In this document: positions 43,696 to 51,571 of the stretch, piece after piece
Numbering within the stretch: the first letter of the stretch is position 1
Layout of the letters: each line of letters begins with the position of its first letter
NCBI GenBank assembly: GCA_009693045.1
Contig: SHXZ01000005.1
Coordinates: forward strand, 1 to 64,000
DNA: 64,000 nt
Direction: 5' to 3'
From: Dehalococcoidia bacterium
Lineage (GTDB): Bacteria > Chloroflexota > Dehalococcoidia > Lucifugimonadales > SHYT01
Position numbers and translations under genes: made by a program
The notes under the pieces: model-generated
Told to the model about the DNA's origin: nothing
Databases searched by the model: none
Seen by the model: only the letters and a program-made list of their open reading frames with translations

Positions 43696-44523
43696 GTGAC
43701 AACCCATCAGGGCTACGCAAGGCCGGAGATGCTGGCGGAGGCCGACTGGCTTCAGCAGCACCTCAACGATCCGGACGTCCGCATTGTTGACTGCGAGGTG
43801 TTTGACGCGTACCGTCGCGCGCACATCCCCGGCGCCATTGGGCTGCGCGTTCCGGCGGGCCTGAAAGACGCCAGCGACACGCTCCACATCATGCCGCCGG
43901 ACCAGTTCGCGAAGCTGATGGGCGAGATGGGCGTCTCTGAAGAAACGACCGTGGTTACGTACGACGCGGGCGGGATCCAGGCGACGCGGATATGGTGGGC
44001 GCTCTCATACCACGGGCACAGTCGGGTGAAGGTGCTCAACGGCGGCTGGACGAAGTGGTTGATGGAGGGGCGGCCCATCACCAACCGCGTTACGACGGCG
44101 CGGCCGGCCACGTTTACTCCCCGCATGGAGCCGGGCCTGAGTTGCGACCTTGCCGGCATGAAGGCGGCAGTCGTGGGCCAGGGCCCGGTTATTTTGGACG
44201 TGCGCACGGAGGCGGAGTTCACCGGCGAGCAGGCGCGCGGCCTCAAGCGCGGCGGACACATGCCCGGGGCCGTGCGCGTAGACTGGCCGGAATTCATGAC
44301 CAGCCAAGAGCCTCGCGTCTTCAAGCCCGCTCACGACTTGCGGGGTATGCTGGCGGCGCACGGCATCACGCCGGAGCGTGAGGTGATCACCTACTGACAG
44401 GGCGGTGGCCGTGCGGCGCACGGCGCATTCGTGCTGAAGCTTATGGGCTACGACAAGGTACGCGTCTACGACGCCTCCTTTGCCGAGTGGGGCAACCGAG
44501 AGGACACGCTCATTGTGCGGTAG
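43696..44523 (+). CDS. Two-domain rhodanese with TGA at the catalytic cysteine (candidate selenoprotein)
   Basis: The gene encodes an SseA-type thiosulfate/3-mercaptopyruvate sulfurtransferase. The first rhodanese domain has VRIVDCEVFDAYRRAHIPGA; the second has VILDVRTEAEFTGE, then VITY, an in-frame TGA at 44395-44397, and QGGGRAAHGAFVLKLMGY, VRVYDASFAEWGNREDTL, and a TAG at 44521. In the family the active-site loop reads TYCQGGxRAAH, so the TGA stands exactly at the catalytic cysteine, about residue 234 of 275. Sequence after the TGA is fully conserved for 40 codons. The GTG start at 43696 has GGAGG eight bases upstream. Selenocysteine is the natural reading; a TGC-to-TGA mutation or a base error are the alternatives. 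Confidence 0.85.
44395..44424 (+). promoter_or_regulatory. Candidate SECIS-like hairpin after the in-frame TGA
   Basis: Starting 13 bases after the T of the TGA, gccgtgc (44408-44414) pairs perfectly with gcacggc (44418-44424) around loop ggc. Bacterial selenocysteine insertion needs a hairpin of about this place and size inside the coding region to bind SelB. The GC-rich codons here could form a hairpin by chance, and no conserved loop guanine-uracil is certain, so this is suggestive only. Confidence 0.45.
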
Positions 44524-44557
44524 GAAAACGCGTTGCCGAGCAGAGTCCGTCCAACCT

Positions 44558-44586
44558 GTAGGGACGGGTTTCACACCCGCCCCTAC
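44558..44586. repeat. Imperfect 29-base palindrome
   Basis: gtagggacgggtttcacacccgcccctac folds back on itself with a mismatch in each arm. It begins 35 bases after the rhodanese TAG and could end that transcript, though no T-run follows. Its arms start and finish with the same gtaggg/ccctac as the palindrome at 41339. Confidence 0.6.
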
Positions 44587-44612
44587 GAACGTCATGCAAC
44601 ATCCGTGAATGG

Positions 44613-45863
44613 ATGGGTGATGTGAACAGCACGCAACGTCCGGGTCCTCGCGCCGCCCCCGGCTCCACGGCGCTGCTCATCGGCTCGCTGGCGCTGGGGT
44701 GGGTGATGGTGTACGCCAACCGCTCGTTGTTGCCGCCGCTGCTCCCGGTCATCGGCGGCGAGCTTCACCTCTCGGGCACGCAGCGCGGGGCCATCGCCAG
44801 CACTTATTTCGCCATGTACGTCGTCATGCAAGTGCCCGCAGGCATGCTCGGCGACTGGCTGGGTCTCAAGCGCGTGCTGGTGGCGATGTACCTGGTGGCC
44901 GGCATCGGGATGCTCGCCATCGGTTTGCTGGCGTGGAACTATGCGCTCCTGCTCGTGTTCATGGGGCTGCACGGCTTGGGCGCGGGCGCGTTCTACTCGG
45001 GGGCCTACGGGCTGACCGTCACCAGCGTGTCTGCCGCCAGGCGGGGCGCCAGCGCCTCGCTGGTGAGCGTCGGCATGGCGGTGGGCCTGGCGCTGGGGCT
45101 CGTACTCTCGCCGTTCCTGGTGGAGGCGCTGGACTCGTGGCGGCTGCCCTACGCCGTCATGGCCGTACCGACGTTGCTGATCGCGCTCTTCTTCGTCGGC
45201 GCGGTGCGGCAGTCCCCGACGGTTCCCCGCGCGGGGGGCGGGTATGGCATCCGCTTCTTCCTGTCGCACCGCGACCTGTTGCCGCTGTGCCTGGCGGCGT
45301 TCTGCCTCTTCTACGCGCACTGGGTGCTGCTGACTTGGTCGCCGAGCTTCTTGTTTGAGGAGCGCGGCGTCAGCCTGAGGCAGGCCGGTCCGTTCGCCGC
45401 GGTGGTGAGCCTGCCGACGCTGGTCGGGACGTTCCTGTGGGCGCGCGTGTCGGACCGGCTGGGACGCAAGCGCGTGCTGGTCGCTGTGATGCCGGTCGCG
45501 GTGCTGGCGATTCTGGGCCTGGCGTTCTTCACGTCCACGGCCATGGCGCTGGTGTGCCTGGCGCTGTACGGGTTGTGCGGCGCGTTGGCACTGAACCCGC
45601 TCGTCGTCTCGTGGGCGGGTGACCACATCCTGGCGTCGCGGCGGGTTGGCATCGGCACGGGCATCGCCCTCTTCAACACGTTCGCGGTGGCGAGCTCCAT
45701 TGTTGGGCCGCTGCTGACGGGCTGGGTGAGGGACGCGACGGGGTCGCTGGAGGGCGCGTTCTACGTGGCTGCGGGCGTGATTGTGGTTGGTGTGCTGCTG
45801 GCGCTGCTGCCGCGGGAGGCGGTGCGGGGTGAGGTGGTGGGGAGGAGGGCAGCCACGCGGTGA
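44613..45863 (+). CDS. Major facilitator superfamily transporter
   Basis: The 416-residue protein has 12 predicted membrane segments. The loop between helices 2 and 3 reads GMLGDWLGLKRVLV, the MFS signature, and its half-repeat partner ARVSDRLGRKRVLV lies after helix 8. A YANRSLLPPLLPVI segment near helix 1 is common in carboxylate or hexuronate transporters. The substrate cannot be predicted. It follows the rhodanese after a 90-base spacer with a palindrome. Confidence 0.88.
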   Translation: MGDVNSTQRPGPRAAPGSTALLIGSLALGWVMVYANRSLLPPLLPVIGGELHLSGTQRGAIASTYFAMYVVMQVPAGMLGDWLGLKRVLVAMYLVAGIGMLAIGLLAWNYALLLVFMGLHGLGAGAFYSGAYGLTVTSVSAARRGASASLVSVGMAVGLALGLVLSPFLVEALDSWRLPYAVMAVPTLLIALFFVGAVRQSPTVPRAGGGYGIRFFLSHRDLLPLCLAAFCLFYAHWVLLTWSPSFLFEERGVSLRQAGPFAAVVSLPTLVGTFLWARVSDRLGRKRVLVAVMPVAVLAILGLAFFTSTAMALVCLALYGLCGALALNPLVVSWAGDHILASRRVGIGTGIALFNTFAVASSIVGPLLTGWVRDATGSLEGAFYVAAGVIVVGVLLALLPREAVRGEVVGRRAATR

Positions 45864-45969
45864 AAATACGCTCGCTCTGAGCTTGTCGACGGCTAATGAC
45901 TGAGCAAGGTCAGATCAGACCATTACTTGCGACGGGCAATGTATTTGGCGCCGTCGGGCGAGGGGAAGG

Positions 45970-46725
45970 ATGGTGTATGTGATTCAGGATCTTGGCGGAA
46001 ACGGGAATGCCGTTGCGGCCCGGCTTCTCCAAAAAAGGGGTGACTCGCCCTTAGATTGGGATTGGTTGTCCAAGTACAGCAATGGTACACAACCCGACAA
46101 GAAATCGGCGAACAAATTCCTTTTGGCCTGTATCCTCGACTACCGAATGACTGCTGAGGTCGTTTGGCGCAACGCAGCTAAGTTCGCAGAGTCTAGGCTC
46201 GGTGATCCAGATAATCTTTGGGAGGTGATCACTGAGATTCCCGAGGACTGTTGGAAGGGCAGATGGCGGGCCTACGCCCTGCACCGGTTCCCAGACGCCC
46301 ACAATCGCGTGTGGAAAATCGGAAAAAAGATTGTTCAGCTATACTCTGGGGACGCGAGGCGCATATGGACAGGTATTGCACCAAACGACGCACTGAGACG
46401 GCTGATAACTTTGGGTGTAGGACCAGTAATTTCTCGAATGGTTGTAGGAGCACTGCTTGATTGCAATCAGGTTGATGGCTCGGGCGATGTGAAACCAGAC
46501 TTGCATGTTACTCGCGTTCTAGGACGCATCCTGATTGGCCGGACGCTTTCTCCCAATGAAGCCATATCCGTCACCCGAAAAATTAGTCCAGCCAACCCTT
46601 GGCTTCTTGATGGCCCGCTCTATGTCCTTGGAAAACGCCGGTGTGGATCGAGTCCACAGTGCCAAACGTGTTATATGGCCGACATTTGTTGCTACTCTCA
46701 ACGACGTGCATCAGGTGGATCCTGA
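45970..46725 (+). CDS. HhH-GPD-like iron-sulfur protein, diverged
   Basis: The 251-residue protein resembles the endonuclease III fold in its second half: the helix-hairpin-helix LITLGVGPVISRMVV, then KPDLHVTRVLGRIL, where the aspartate would match the catalytic Asp, and a C-terminal [4Fe-4S] set C-x5-C-x2-C-x5-C (CGSSPQCQTCYMADIC). The catalytic lysine position of endonuclease III is not kept. Base composition is clearly lower in GC than its neighbours, a sign of transfer. The first 100 residues match nothing I know. Its partner on the other strand is another iron-sulfur glycosylase. Confidence 0.6.
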   Translation: MVYVIQDLGGNGNAVAARLLQKRGDSPLDWDWLSKYSNGTQPDKKSANKFLLACILDYRMTAEVVWRNAAKFAESRLGDPDNLWEVITEIPEDCWKGRWRAYALHRFPDAHNRVWKIGKKIVQLYSGDARRIWTGIAPNDALRRLITLGVGPVISRMVVGALLDCNQVDGSGDVKPDLHVTRVLGRILIGRTLSPNEAISVTRKISPANPWLLDGPLYVLGKRRCGSSPQCQTCYMADICCYSQRRASGGS

Positions 46726-46820
46726 ATGAAAAGTGGTCACGGCCGATCGGGCCAATTACCCGGGTTCTTCGCGTAGCTGTAAATGCAATGCTGTAACTAG
46801 GAGGCCCTGCGAGTTTCATA

Positions 46821-47543
46821 CTAATCTCCTTTGTCCTCTCCGGCCTCATTACTAGGTGTTTTCCTGAGGCGCACCGACCCCTCCGCGCACACCCCCAGCA
46901 GCGGGCACCCCTCGCACAGCGGCTCCCGCTTGCGGCAGCGTTCTTTCCCGTGCCGGACGATGAGCGCGTGGTACTCGTTGAAGAGCGCGGCGTCGCGAGG
47001 CAGCGCGTCCATGAAGAGCGCGCGGCGCCGCTCGTATGGCCACGTCGAGTCTGCCAAGCCGAGGCGGGCGAGCAGGCGGCGCGTGTACGCGTCGACGACG
47101 AACGACGGCTGCCCCGCAGCGTACAGCACGATGTCGTCGGCCGTCTCCTCGCCGATGCCGTGGACGCCCAGTAGCTCGTCGCGCAGCGCCTCGGCGGGCC
47201 GCGCCAGGAACGCGCCCAGGTCGTCGCTGTAGCGCTCGCCCAGGTGATCTACAAAGGCCTTTAGCTTGCGCGCCTTGGCGTTGTAGTAGCCGCACGGATA
47301 CAACAGCTGCGCTAGCTCGTGCTGCGGCGTCTCACGCAGCGCCTTGACTGAAAAGACCCCCGCGTCCTTGAGGTTCGCCAGGCCCTTCTCCACGTTGCTC
47401 CAGGACGCCGCCTGCGTCAGGATCGCCCCAATGCACACCTCAAACGGCGTCTCGCCCGGCCACCAGTGCTGCGGCCCGTATGTGTCGTACAGGCGGCGGT
47501 ACACCTCAAGCAGACGCGCACGAGTTTTGGCGGCGTTGGTCAT
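46821..47543 (-). CDS. Endonuclease III-related DNA glycosylase (COG2231/MagIII-like)
   Basis: The 240-residue protein opens its core with WWPGETPFEVCIGAILTQAA and LYPCGYYNAKARKLKAF, which mark the COG2231 branch of the HhH-GPD family. The HhH is LLGVHGIGEETADDIVLYA; Glu stands where bifunctional Nth has its lysine. FVVDAYTRRLLARLGL holds the catalytic Asp, and the cluster is CRKREPLCEGCPLLGVC. It probably removes alkylated bases without lyase action, as Helicobacter MagIII does. The ATG at 47543 has AAGGAG three bases upstream; a longer frame is proline-rich spacer. Confidence 0.85.
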   Translation of the reverse strand: MTNAAKTRARLLEVYRRLYDTYGPQHWWPGETPFEVCIGAILTQAASWSNVEKGLANLKDAGVFSVKALRETPQHELAQLLYPCGYYNAKARKLKAFVDHLGERYSDDLGAFLARPAEALRDELLGVHGIGEETADDIVLYAAGQPSFVVDAYTRRLLARLGLADSTWPYERRRALFMDALPRDAALFNEYHALIVRHGKERCRKREPLCEGCPLLGVCAEGSVRLRKTPSNEAGEDKGD

Positions 47544-47758
47544 GTGCTCCTTGAGAGAGGGTCGCGGCGAGGGGCTCGTGCTCTTGATCCCCTTCAGGAT
47601 ACGGAGCCTAAGGCATCGCGGACAAGGGGTGCGCTGGACGGGGCGGCGGCCGGTGCCTGGGGGTGGTGGCGGGCAGGGTTGGCAGGCGCCGGCGCGGGGA
47701 GGTGGGCGGGGCACGCCGCCCCTGCGCCGTTCCGAGCCAACGGGACACGCCGCGAGCA

Positions 47759-48463
47759 CTACAGGCGCACGCTCACTCTCGTGTCCAGGCGCACTTCATC
47801 GGCGGCAACGAGGCAGCGGTACGCGTACACCTCCACGCCTCGCTTGGCGGCGCGGCGTAGCGCGTCGCCGAAACCCATATCCGTGGCGTCGTTGGGCGCA
47901 AACGCTTCCGCGTCGGTGCGCTGGATGACGAAGACGACGGCCGCTCGCAGACCGCTCTGCACTGCCTGGGCCAGTGTCCCTACGTGGCGGCGGCCGCGCT
48001 GGATGGGCGCGTCGGGAAACAGCGCCAAGCCGTCGCGGACGAGCGTCATGCACTTGGTCTCGACGAGGCATTGGCCGGACGGCCCGTCCAGCAGCAGGTC
48101 CAGGCGGCTGTCGGCGTACGTGACCTCGAACCGCGCGGCGCTCATGCCAGAGAACGGTGCCACGACGCCGCGCTTAACCGCCTCGGCAAACAGGCGTGCG
48201 GGGAGGCGCGCATCCATGCAGACCCACACGCCTCCATAGCGCACAAGCGCCAGGTCACAGGAGGTCTTGCGCGCTGCGTCGAGTCGCGGCGGCTGCACCA
48301 GCAAGCAACTCGCTCCGGAGACAAAAAGCTCGCCGAGGCGGCCCGAGTTCGGCACGTGCGCCAGCACGTCGCCGCCGTTCACGCGGCACAGAGCGGCGAA
48401 GCGGTTGAGGCGCCGGACGAAGGTCGCGGGCATGAGGGGCATAACTGCACTGGGGCCTCGCAT
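47759..48463 (-). CDS. sfsA: SfsA family protein
   Basis: The family pattern is clear: ATFVRRLNRFAALCRVNGGDVLAHVPNSGRLGELF at the OB-like N-terminus, SRLDLLLDG, VETKCMTLVRDGLALFPDAPIQRGRRHV, FVIQRTDAEAFAPNDATD and VEVYAYRC. The D, E and K residues of the second part form a PD-(D/E)XK-type nuclease core. The name comes from sugar fermentation stimulation in E. coli; nucleic-acid binding is likely but its role is not settled. Three nearby ATGs could be the start. Confidence 0.9.
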   Translation of the reverse strand: MRGPSAVMPLMPATFVRRLNRFAALCRVNGGDVLAHVPNSGRLGELFVSGASCLLVQPPRLDAARKTSCDLALVRYGGVWVCMDARLPARLFAEAVKRGVVAPFSGMSAARFEVTYADSRLDLLLDGPSGQCLVETKCMTLVRDGLALFPDAPIQRGRRHVGTLAQAVQSGLRAAVVFVIQRTDAEAFAPNDATDMGFGDALRRAAKRGVEVYAYRCLVAADEVRLDTRVSVRL

Positions 48464-48476
48464 GATGGCTTGGGCG

Positions 48477-48510
48477 GCGTGGCAACGGGCTTTGTAGCCC
48501 GTTGCCACGC
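48477..48510. repeat. Perfect 14-base-arm hairpin
   Basis: gcgtggcaacgggc and its complement gcccgttgccacgc flank the loop tttgta between divergent sfsA and pyrF. It could be a two-way regulatory element or another interspersed palindrome. Its sequence is unrelated to the 28-base palindrome at 41339. Confidence 0.6.
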
Positions 48511-48548
48511 AGTCGGGCAGGCCGTACACTCAGCCCAAGGGGGTGCCA

Positions 48549-49379
48549 ATGCCAACGTTCGTTGAAAAGCTGCTGGACGCGTCCGAGCGCAACAACAGCC
48601 TGCTGTGCGTGGGGCTTGACCCGGACCCCGCGCAGATGCCCATAAAGGACCTCGCGGCGTTCAACCGCGCCATCGTGGATGCCACGGCGGACATTGTCTG
48701 CGCGTATAAGCCCAACCTGGGGTTCTACGAGGCGCTGGGGATGGAGGGGCTGGAGGCGCTACGCAAGACGCTGGAGGCGATCCCGAAAGGTATCCCGGTG
48801 ATAGGCGACGCTAAGCGCGGCGACATCTCGCCGACAGCTGACGCCTACGCCAAGGCGATGTTTGAGGTATGGGGCTTTGACGCGGTCACGGCGAACCCGT
48901 ACCTGGGCCGTGACTCGTTGGAGCCGTTCCTCGCGTACGAAGACCGGGGGGTGCTGGTGCTGTGCCGGACCTCCAACCCCGGCGCGCGAGACCTGCAAGA
49001 CCTGCTGGTGACCTCGCCGTACGACCGCGTGACGATGCCACTGTACGAGGCGGTGGCGATGAAGGCGGCGGCCTGGAACCTGCACCGGAACGTTGGGCTG
49101 GTGGTAGGCGCCACGTACCCGGACGAGCTGAAGCGCGTGCGCGAACTGTGCCCAACGATGCCAATCCTGATCCCGGGCGTGGGCGCCCAGGGCGGATCGT
49201 TGGAGCAGGCGGTGCGCAACGGCGTGGACGCGCAGGGTCGGCTCGCCATCATCAACGCGTCGCGGGGCGTGATCTACGCCTCGCGGGATCCGAAGAGCTT
49301 CGCGAGCGCGGCGCGGGAGCAGGCGCTCAAGCTACGCGACCGGATGAACCTGGAGCGCCAGCAGTTGAAGGTGGGTTAG
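48549..49379 (+). CDS. pyrF: Orotidine 5'-phosphate decarboxylase, type 2
   Basis: The enzyme makes UMP from OMP, the last step of pyrimidine synthesis. The protein has LLCVGLDPDPAQMP at the first strand, KPNLGFYEALG, the catalytic network DAKRGDISPTADAYA near residue 87, and LCRTSNPGARDLQDL, which marks type 2 enzymes. At 276 residues it has the larger size of that type. AAGGGGGT lies a few bases before the ATG at 48549; a GTG two codons earlier is possible. Confidence 0.95.
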   Translation: MPTFVEKLLDASERNNSLLCVGLDPDPAQMPIKDLAAFNRAIVDATADIVCAYKPNLGFYEALGMEGLEALRKTLEAIPKGIPVIGDAKRGDISPTADAYAKAMFEVWGFDAVTANPYLGRDSLEPFLAYEDRGVLVLCRTSNPGARDLQDLLVTSPYDRVTMPLYEAVAMKAAAWNLHRNVGLVVGATYPDELKRVRELCPTMPILIPGVGAQGGSLEQAVRNGVDAQGRLAIINASRGVIYASRDPKSFASAAREQALKLRDRMNLERQQLKVG

Positions 49380-49531
49380 GGCGAGTAAGGGCGCAGGGAC
49401 GAGGGTGCGGATGCTTCGCGGAGGTTATCCTGAGCGCACCGAATGGGCTCAGCGTGACATGGGTGAGTCCAAGCACAGGTCAGCCATGAACGCGCGTTCA
49501 CGTGGCGTCCTGGCGGCGCTGAAGGCGGTCT

Positions 49532-49735
49532 GTGCCTACTCCCGTTGACTTCCGACTGGGCGACGTGCTGACGCTCCGCAAGCCGCACCCGTGCGGCGGG
49601 CTGGAGTGGGAGGTGGTGCGGGTGGGGGCGGACATCGGCGTGGTATGCCGAACGTGCGGACGCCGCGTGATGATGGTGCGCAGCGCGCTGGAGCGGCGTA
49701 TGAAGTCGGTTGCGCGGCCTGGCGCGGTTTCCTAG
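49532..49735 (+). CDS. DUF951 protein
   Basis: The 67-residue protein reads [20 protein letters not shown] near the start and [20 protein letters not shown] after it, the DUF951 pattern. The CRTCGR knuckle plus the HPCG cysteine could bind zinc. In other bacteria the gene is often next to those for ychF or ribosome assembly factors, so a nucleic-acid role is possible. Start GTG. Confidence 0.88.
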   Translation: MPTPVDFRLGDVLTLRKPHPCGGLEWEVVRVGADIGVVCRTCGRRVMMVRSALERRMKSVARPGAVS

Positions 49736-49810
49736 AAGAAGGCCGTTCGGAGCTTCCTGCCTCTCGTGGTATATTTCCCATAATTCGCCCACGTGTTGAA
49801 GGAGTGTGCG

Positions 49811-50293
49811 ATGGTGAATCCGGGCAGTTCGCGGCGCACTTGGCAGTCTCAATGGTTTTCTTGGGTTGCGCCTGGCGCTGGAGTGGCCATTATTGCTCTC
49901 AGCGCTGCCGCGTGCGAGAAAGGCAAAAAGCCTGATGTTCCATCCCTAGTTGGCCTGGCGGTTGATCCTATCCAGGCGACCTTTCACCAGGACCAGTTCA
50001 AGACGATCTACAGCGCTGAGATATCGGATTCTAGCAAGACGTGGACGGTCACGTGGTCTGGCCCCAATTGCGGCACATGGGACAAATTGTTTGAAAGTGC
50101 TTATGTCAGTGGTGCTGAGGTTCGGATCTGGTCACATCCGCCCCCGCCCCCGCCCCCGCCCCCGTGCGCGGCTACGACCAATCATAGCGACGTCACGGTG
50201 CGCCTGGAGGCGAAGAGCGGCAACGTTACGGCCGTCTGCAGCTACCAGGGGTCAGAGTCTGGGACTGGCCCTGCCTGTACGACCAAGAAGTAG
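49811..50293 (+). CDS. Putative lipoprotein with proline run
   Basis: From the ATG at 49811 (AAGGAG six bases upstream) it has an N-terminal membrane helix ending LSAAAC, a good lipobox for diacylglyceryl attachment at that cysteine. The mature part holds beta-rich sequence, TWTVTWSGPNCGTWD, followed by a run of nine prolines coded by repeats of cccccg at about 50139-50164, then four spaced cysteines. No family is recognised. LspA, which would cut its signal, is coded convergently right beside it. Confidence 0.65.
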   Translation: MVNPGSSRRTWQSQWFSWVAPGAGVAIIALSAAACEKGKKPDVPSLVGLAVDPIQATFHQDQFKTIYSAEISDSSKTWTVTWSGPNCGTWDKLFESAYVSGAEVRIWSHPPPPPPPPPCAATTNHSDVTVRLEAKSGNVTAVCSYQGSESGTGPACTTKK

Positions 50294-50352
50294 AGAGGAA
50301 TGGGCATCATTCCCGTTGCTTGGACAGCCGGCAAATTGGTGCCACGGTTTCC

Positions 50353-50907
50353 CTAGCACCCCGGGTCCGGGGCGGTGTCGGGACGCCACTCCGGCGGCGG
50401 GCCGGGCCAGGGGACGGACTTCGGGCGGCCGGTGTCCGCGATGAAGATGGCCAGCAGCAGGATGAGGCCTACTACGATAGCCGAGTCGGCGAGGTTGAAC
50501 ACGGGCCACGGGCTGACGTGCACGAAGTCCACCACGTAGCCGCGGGCCAGCCGGTCGGTGAGGTTGCCAAACGCGCCTCCGAGCTGCAGGCCGATGCTCA
50601 GGCGCACCCCGGAGCTGTGCTTTGCGCGGCTGCCGTAAAAGAACAGCAGGGCCCCAACGGCCAGGAACGAAGCGATGATGAGCGCCAGGCTCTGGTTGGG
50701 AAAGAGGCCGAACGCGCTGCCGGTGTTGGTGGTGAACGTGAGGCGGACGAGCCCTGACTCGGGGATGGACTGGCCGAACTCCATCCACCGCGCGATGGCG
50801 GCCTTGGCAAGCTGGTCCAGGGTCCAGACCAGCAGCGCGATGGGAAGCACGAGCCAGTCCCGGAGAAGGGCGGCTGCGGCGAAGCGGCGCGGTGCCAGCG
50901 TCATCAT
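50353..50907 (-). CDS. lspA: Lipoprotein signal peptidase II
   Basis: Four membrane helices and the conserved boxes TLDQLAKAAI, TNTGSAFGLF, LQLGGAFGNLTDRL and RGYVVDFV...WPVFNLADSAI identify LspA; the two catalytic aspartates are in the last two boxes. It cleaves prolipoprotein signals in the membrane. The C-terminal 25 residues are rich in proline and longer than usual. One base separates its ATG from the stop of the hydrolase before it, placing it as the last gene of the ino1 operon. Confidence 0.95.
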   Translation of the reverse strand: MMTLAPRRFAAAALLRDWLVLPIALLVWTLDQLAKAAIARWMEFGQSIPESGLVRLTFTTNTGSAFGLFPNQSLALIIASFLAVGALLFFYGSRAKHSSGVRLSIGLQLGGAFGNLTDRLARGYVVDFVHVSPWPVFNLADSAIVVGLILLLAIFIADTGRPKSVPWPGPPPEWRPDTAPDPGC

Positions 50908-50908
50908 G

Positions 50909-51571
50909 CTAGAGTAGCCTCGGCGCTAAGAACTCCACGGTATGACGTGCCGCCTCGTCTTCGTGGCCGCGCCAGGCGTGGTTGGCGCCGGAGACAAGAC
51001 GAAGCTCGGAAGCTCGGTCGGCTTCTGAGAGAAGCTGCTGCAGGCGGGCGGGCTGGGCGATGCGGTCGGAATCGCCGACAAGGAACAAGCGAGGGAGCTT
51101 CTCGTTGAGGATGCGCGACGAGGCGAGCGATGCGGGGGGTGGTGAGACGAGGACGGCGGCGCGCACGCCCTTGAGTTTTTCTTTGCTACGGAGCACGACG
51201 CCCGCGCCGAACGAGTAGGCCATGAGCCCGATACGGCCCCGGCGGACGCCGGGCCAGTGCCCTGCGAGCCGCACCGCGGCGGCCACATCGGCGGCCTCTC
51301 GCTCCCCATTGGTGAACTCGCCTTGACTGCCGCCAACGCCTCGGAAGTTGAAGCGCAGCGTGGCGATTCCTGCGTCCACGAGCGCGTTGTTGATGGCGAG
51401 AAGGAGCGGGTGCTCCATGGTGCCGGCGAGCGCGGGGTGGGCGTGGCAGAGTACGGCCATCGGGCAGGCGCGCGCCGAACCCGAGGGCCGTGCGACGATG
51501 CCCTCCAGCCTGAGTCCATCGGCGTCAAAGGCGATTGCGGTCTGTTGCATGGCTGTTCTACCCGTGCTCAT
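50909..51571 (-). CDS. Alpha/beta hydrolase (COG2945-like), copy 1
   Basis: The protein has 220 residues. AVLCHAHPALAGTMEHPLLL gives the oxyanion region, GIATLRFNFRGVGGSQGEF the strand typical of COG2945 hydrolases, and MAYSFGAGVVL the nucleophile serine (A-x-S-x-G rather than G-x-S-x-G). GDSDRIAQPA and GANHAWRGHE carry the acid and the histidine. The substrate is unknown. The start ATG overlaps the stop of the paralogue upstream (ATGA). Confidence 0.85.
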   Translation of the reverse strand: MSTGRTAMQQTAIAFDADGLRLEGIVARPSGSARACPMAVLCHAHPALAGTMEHPLLLAINNALVDAGIATLRFNFRGVGGSQGEFTNGEREAADVAAAVRLAGHWPGVRRGRIGLMAYSFGAGVVLRSKEKLKGVRAAVLVSPPPASLASSRILNEKLPRLFLVGDSDRIAQPARLQQLLSEADRASELRLVSGANHAWRGHEDEAARHTVEFLAPRLL

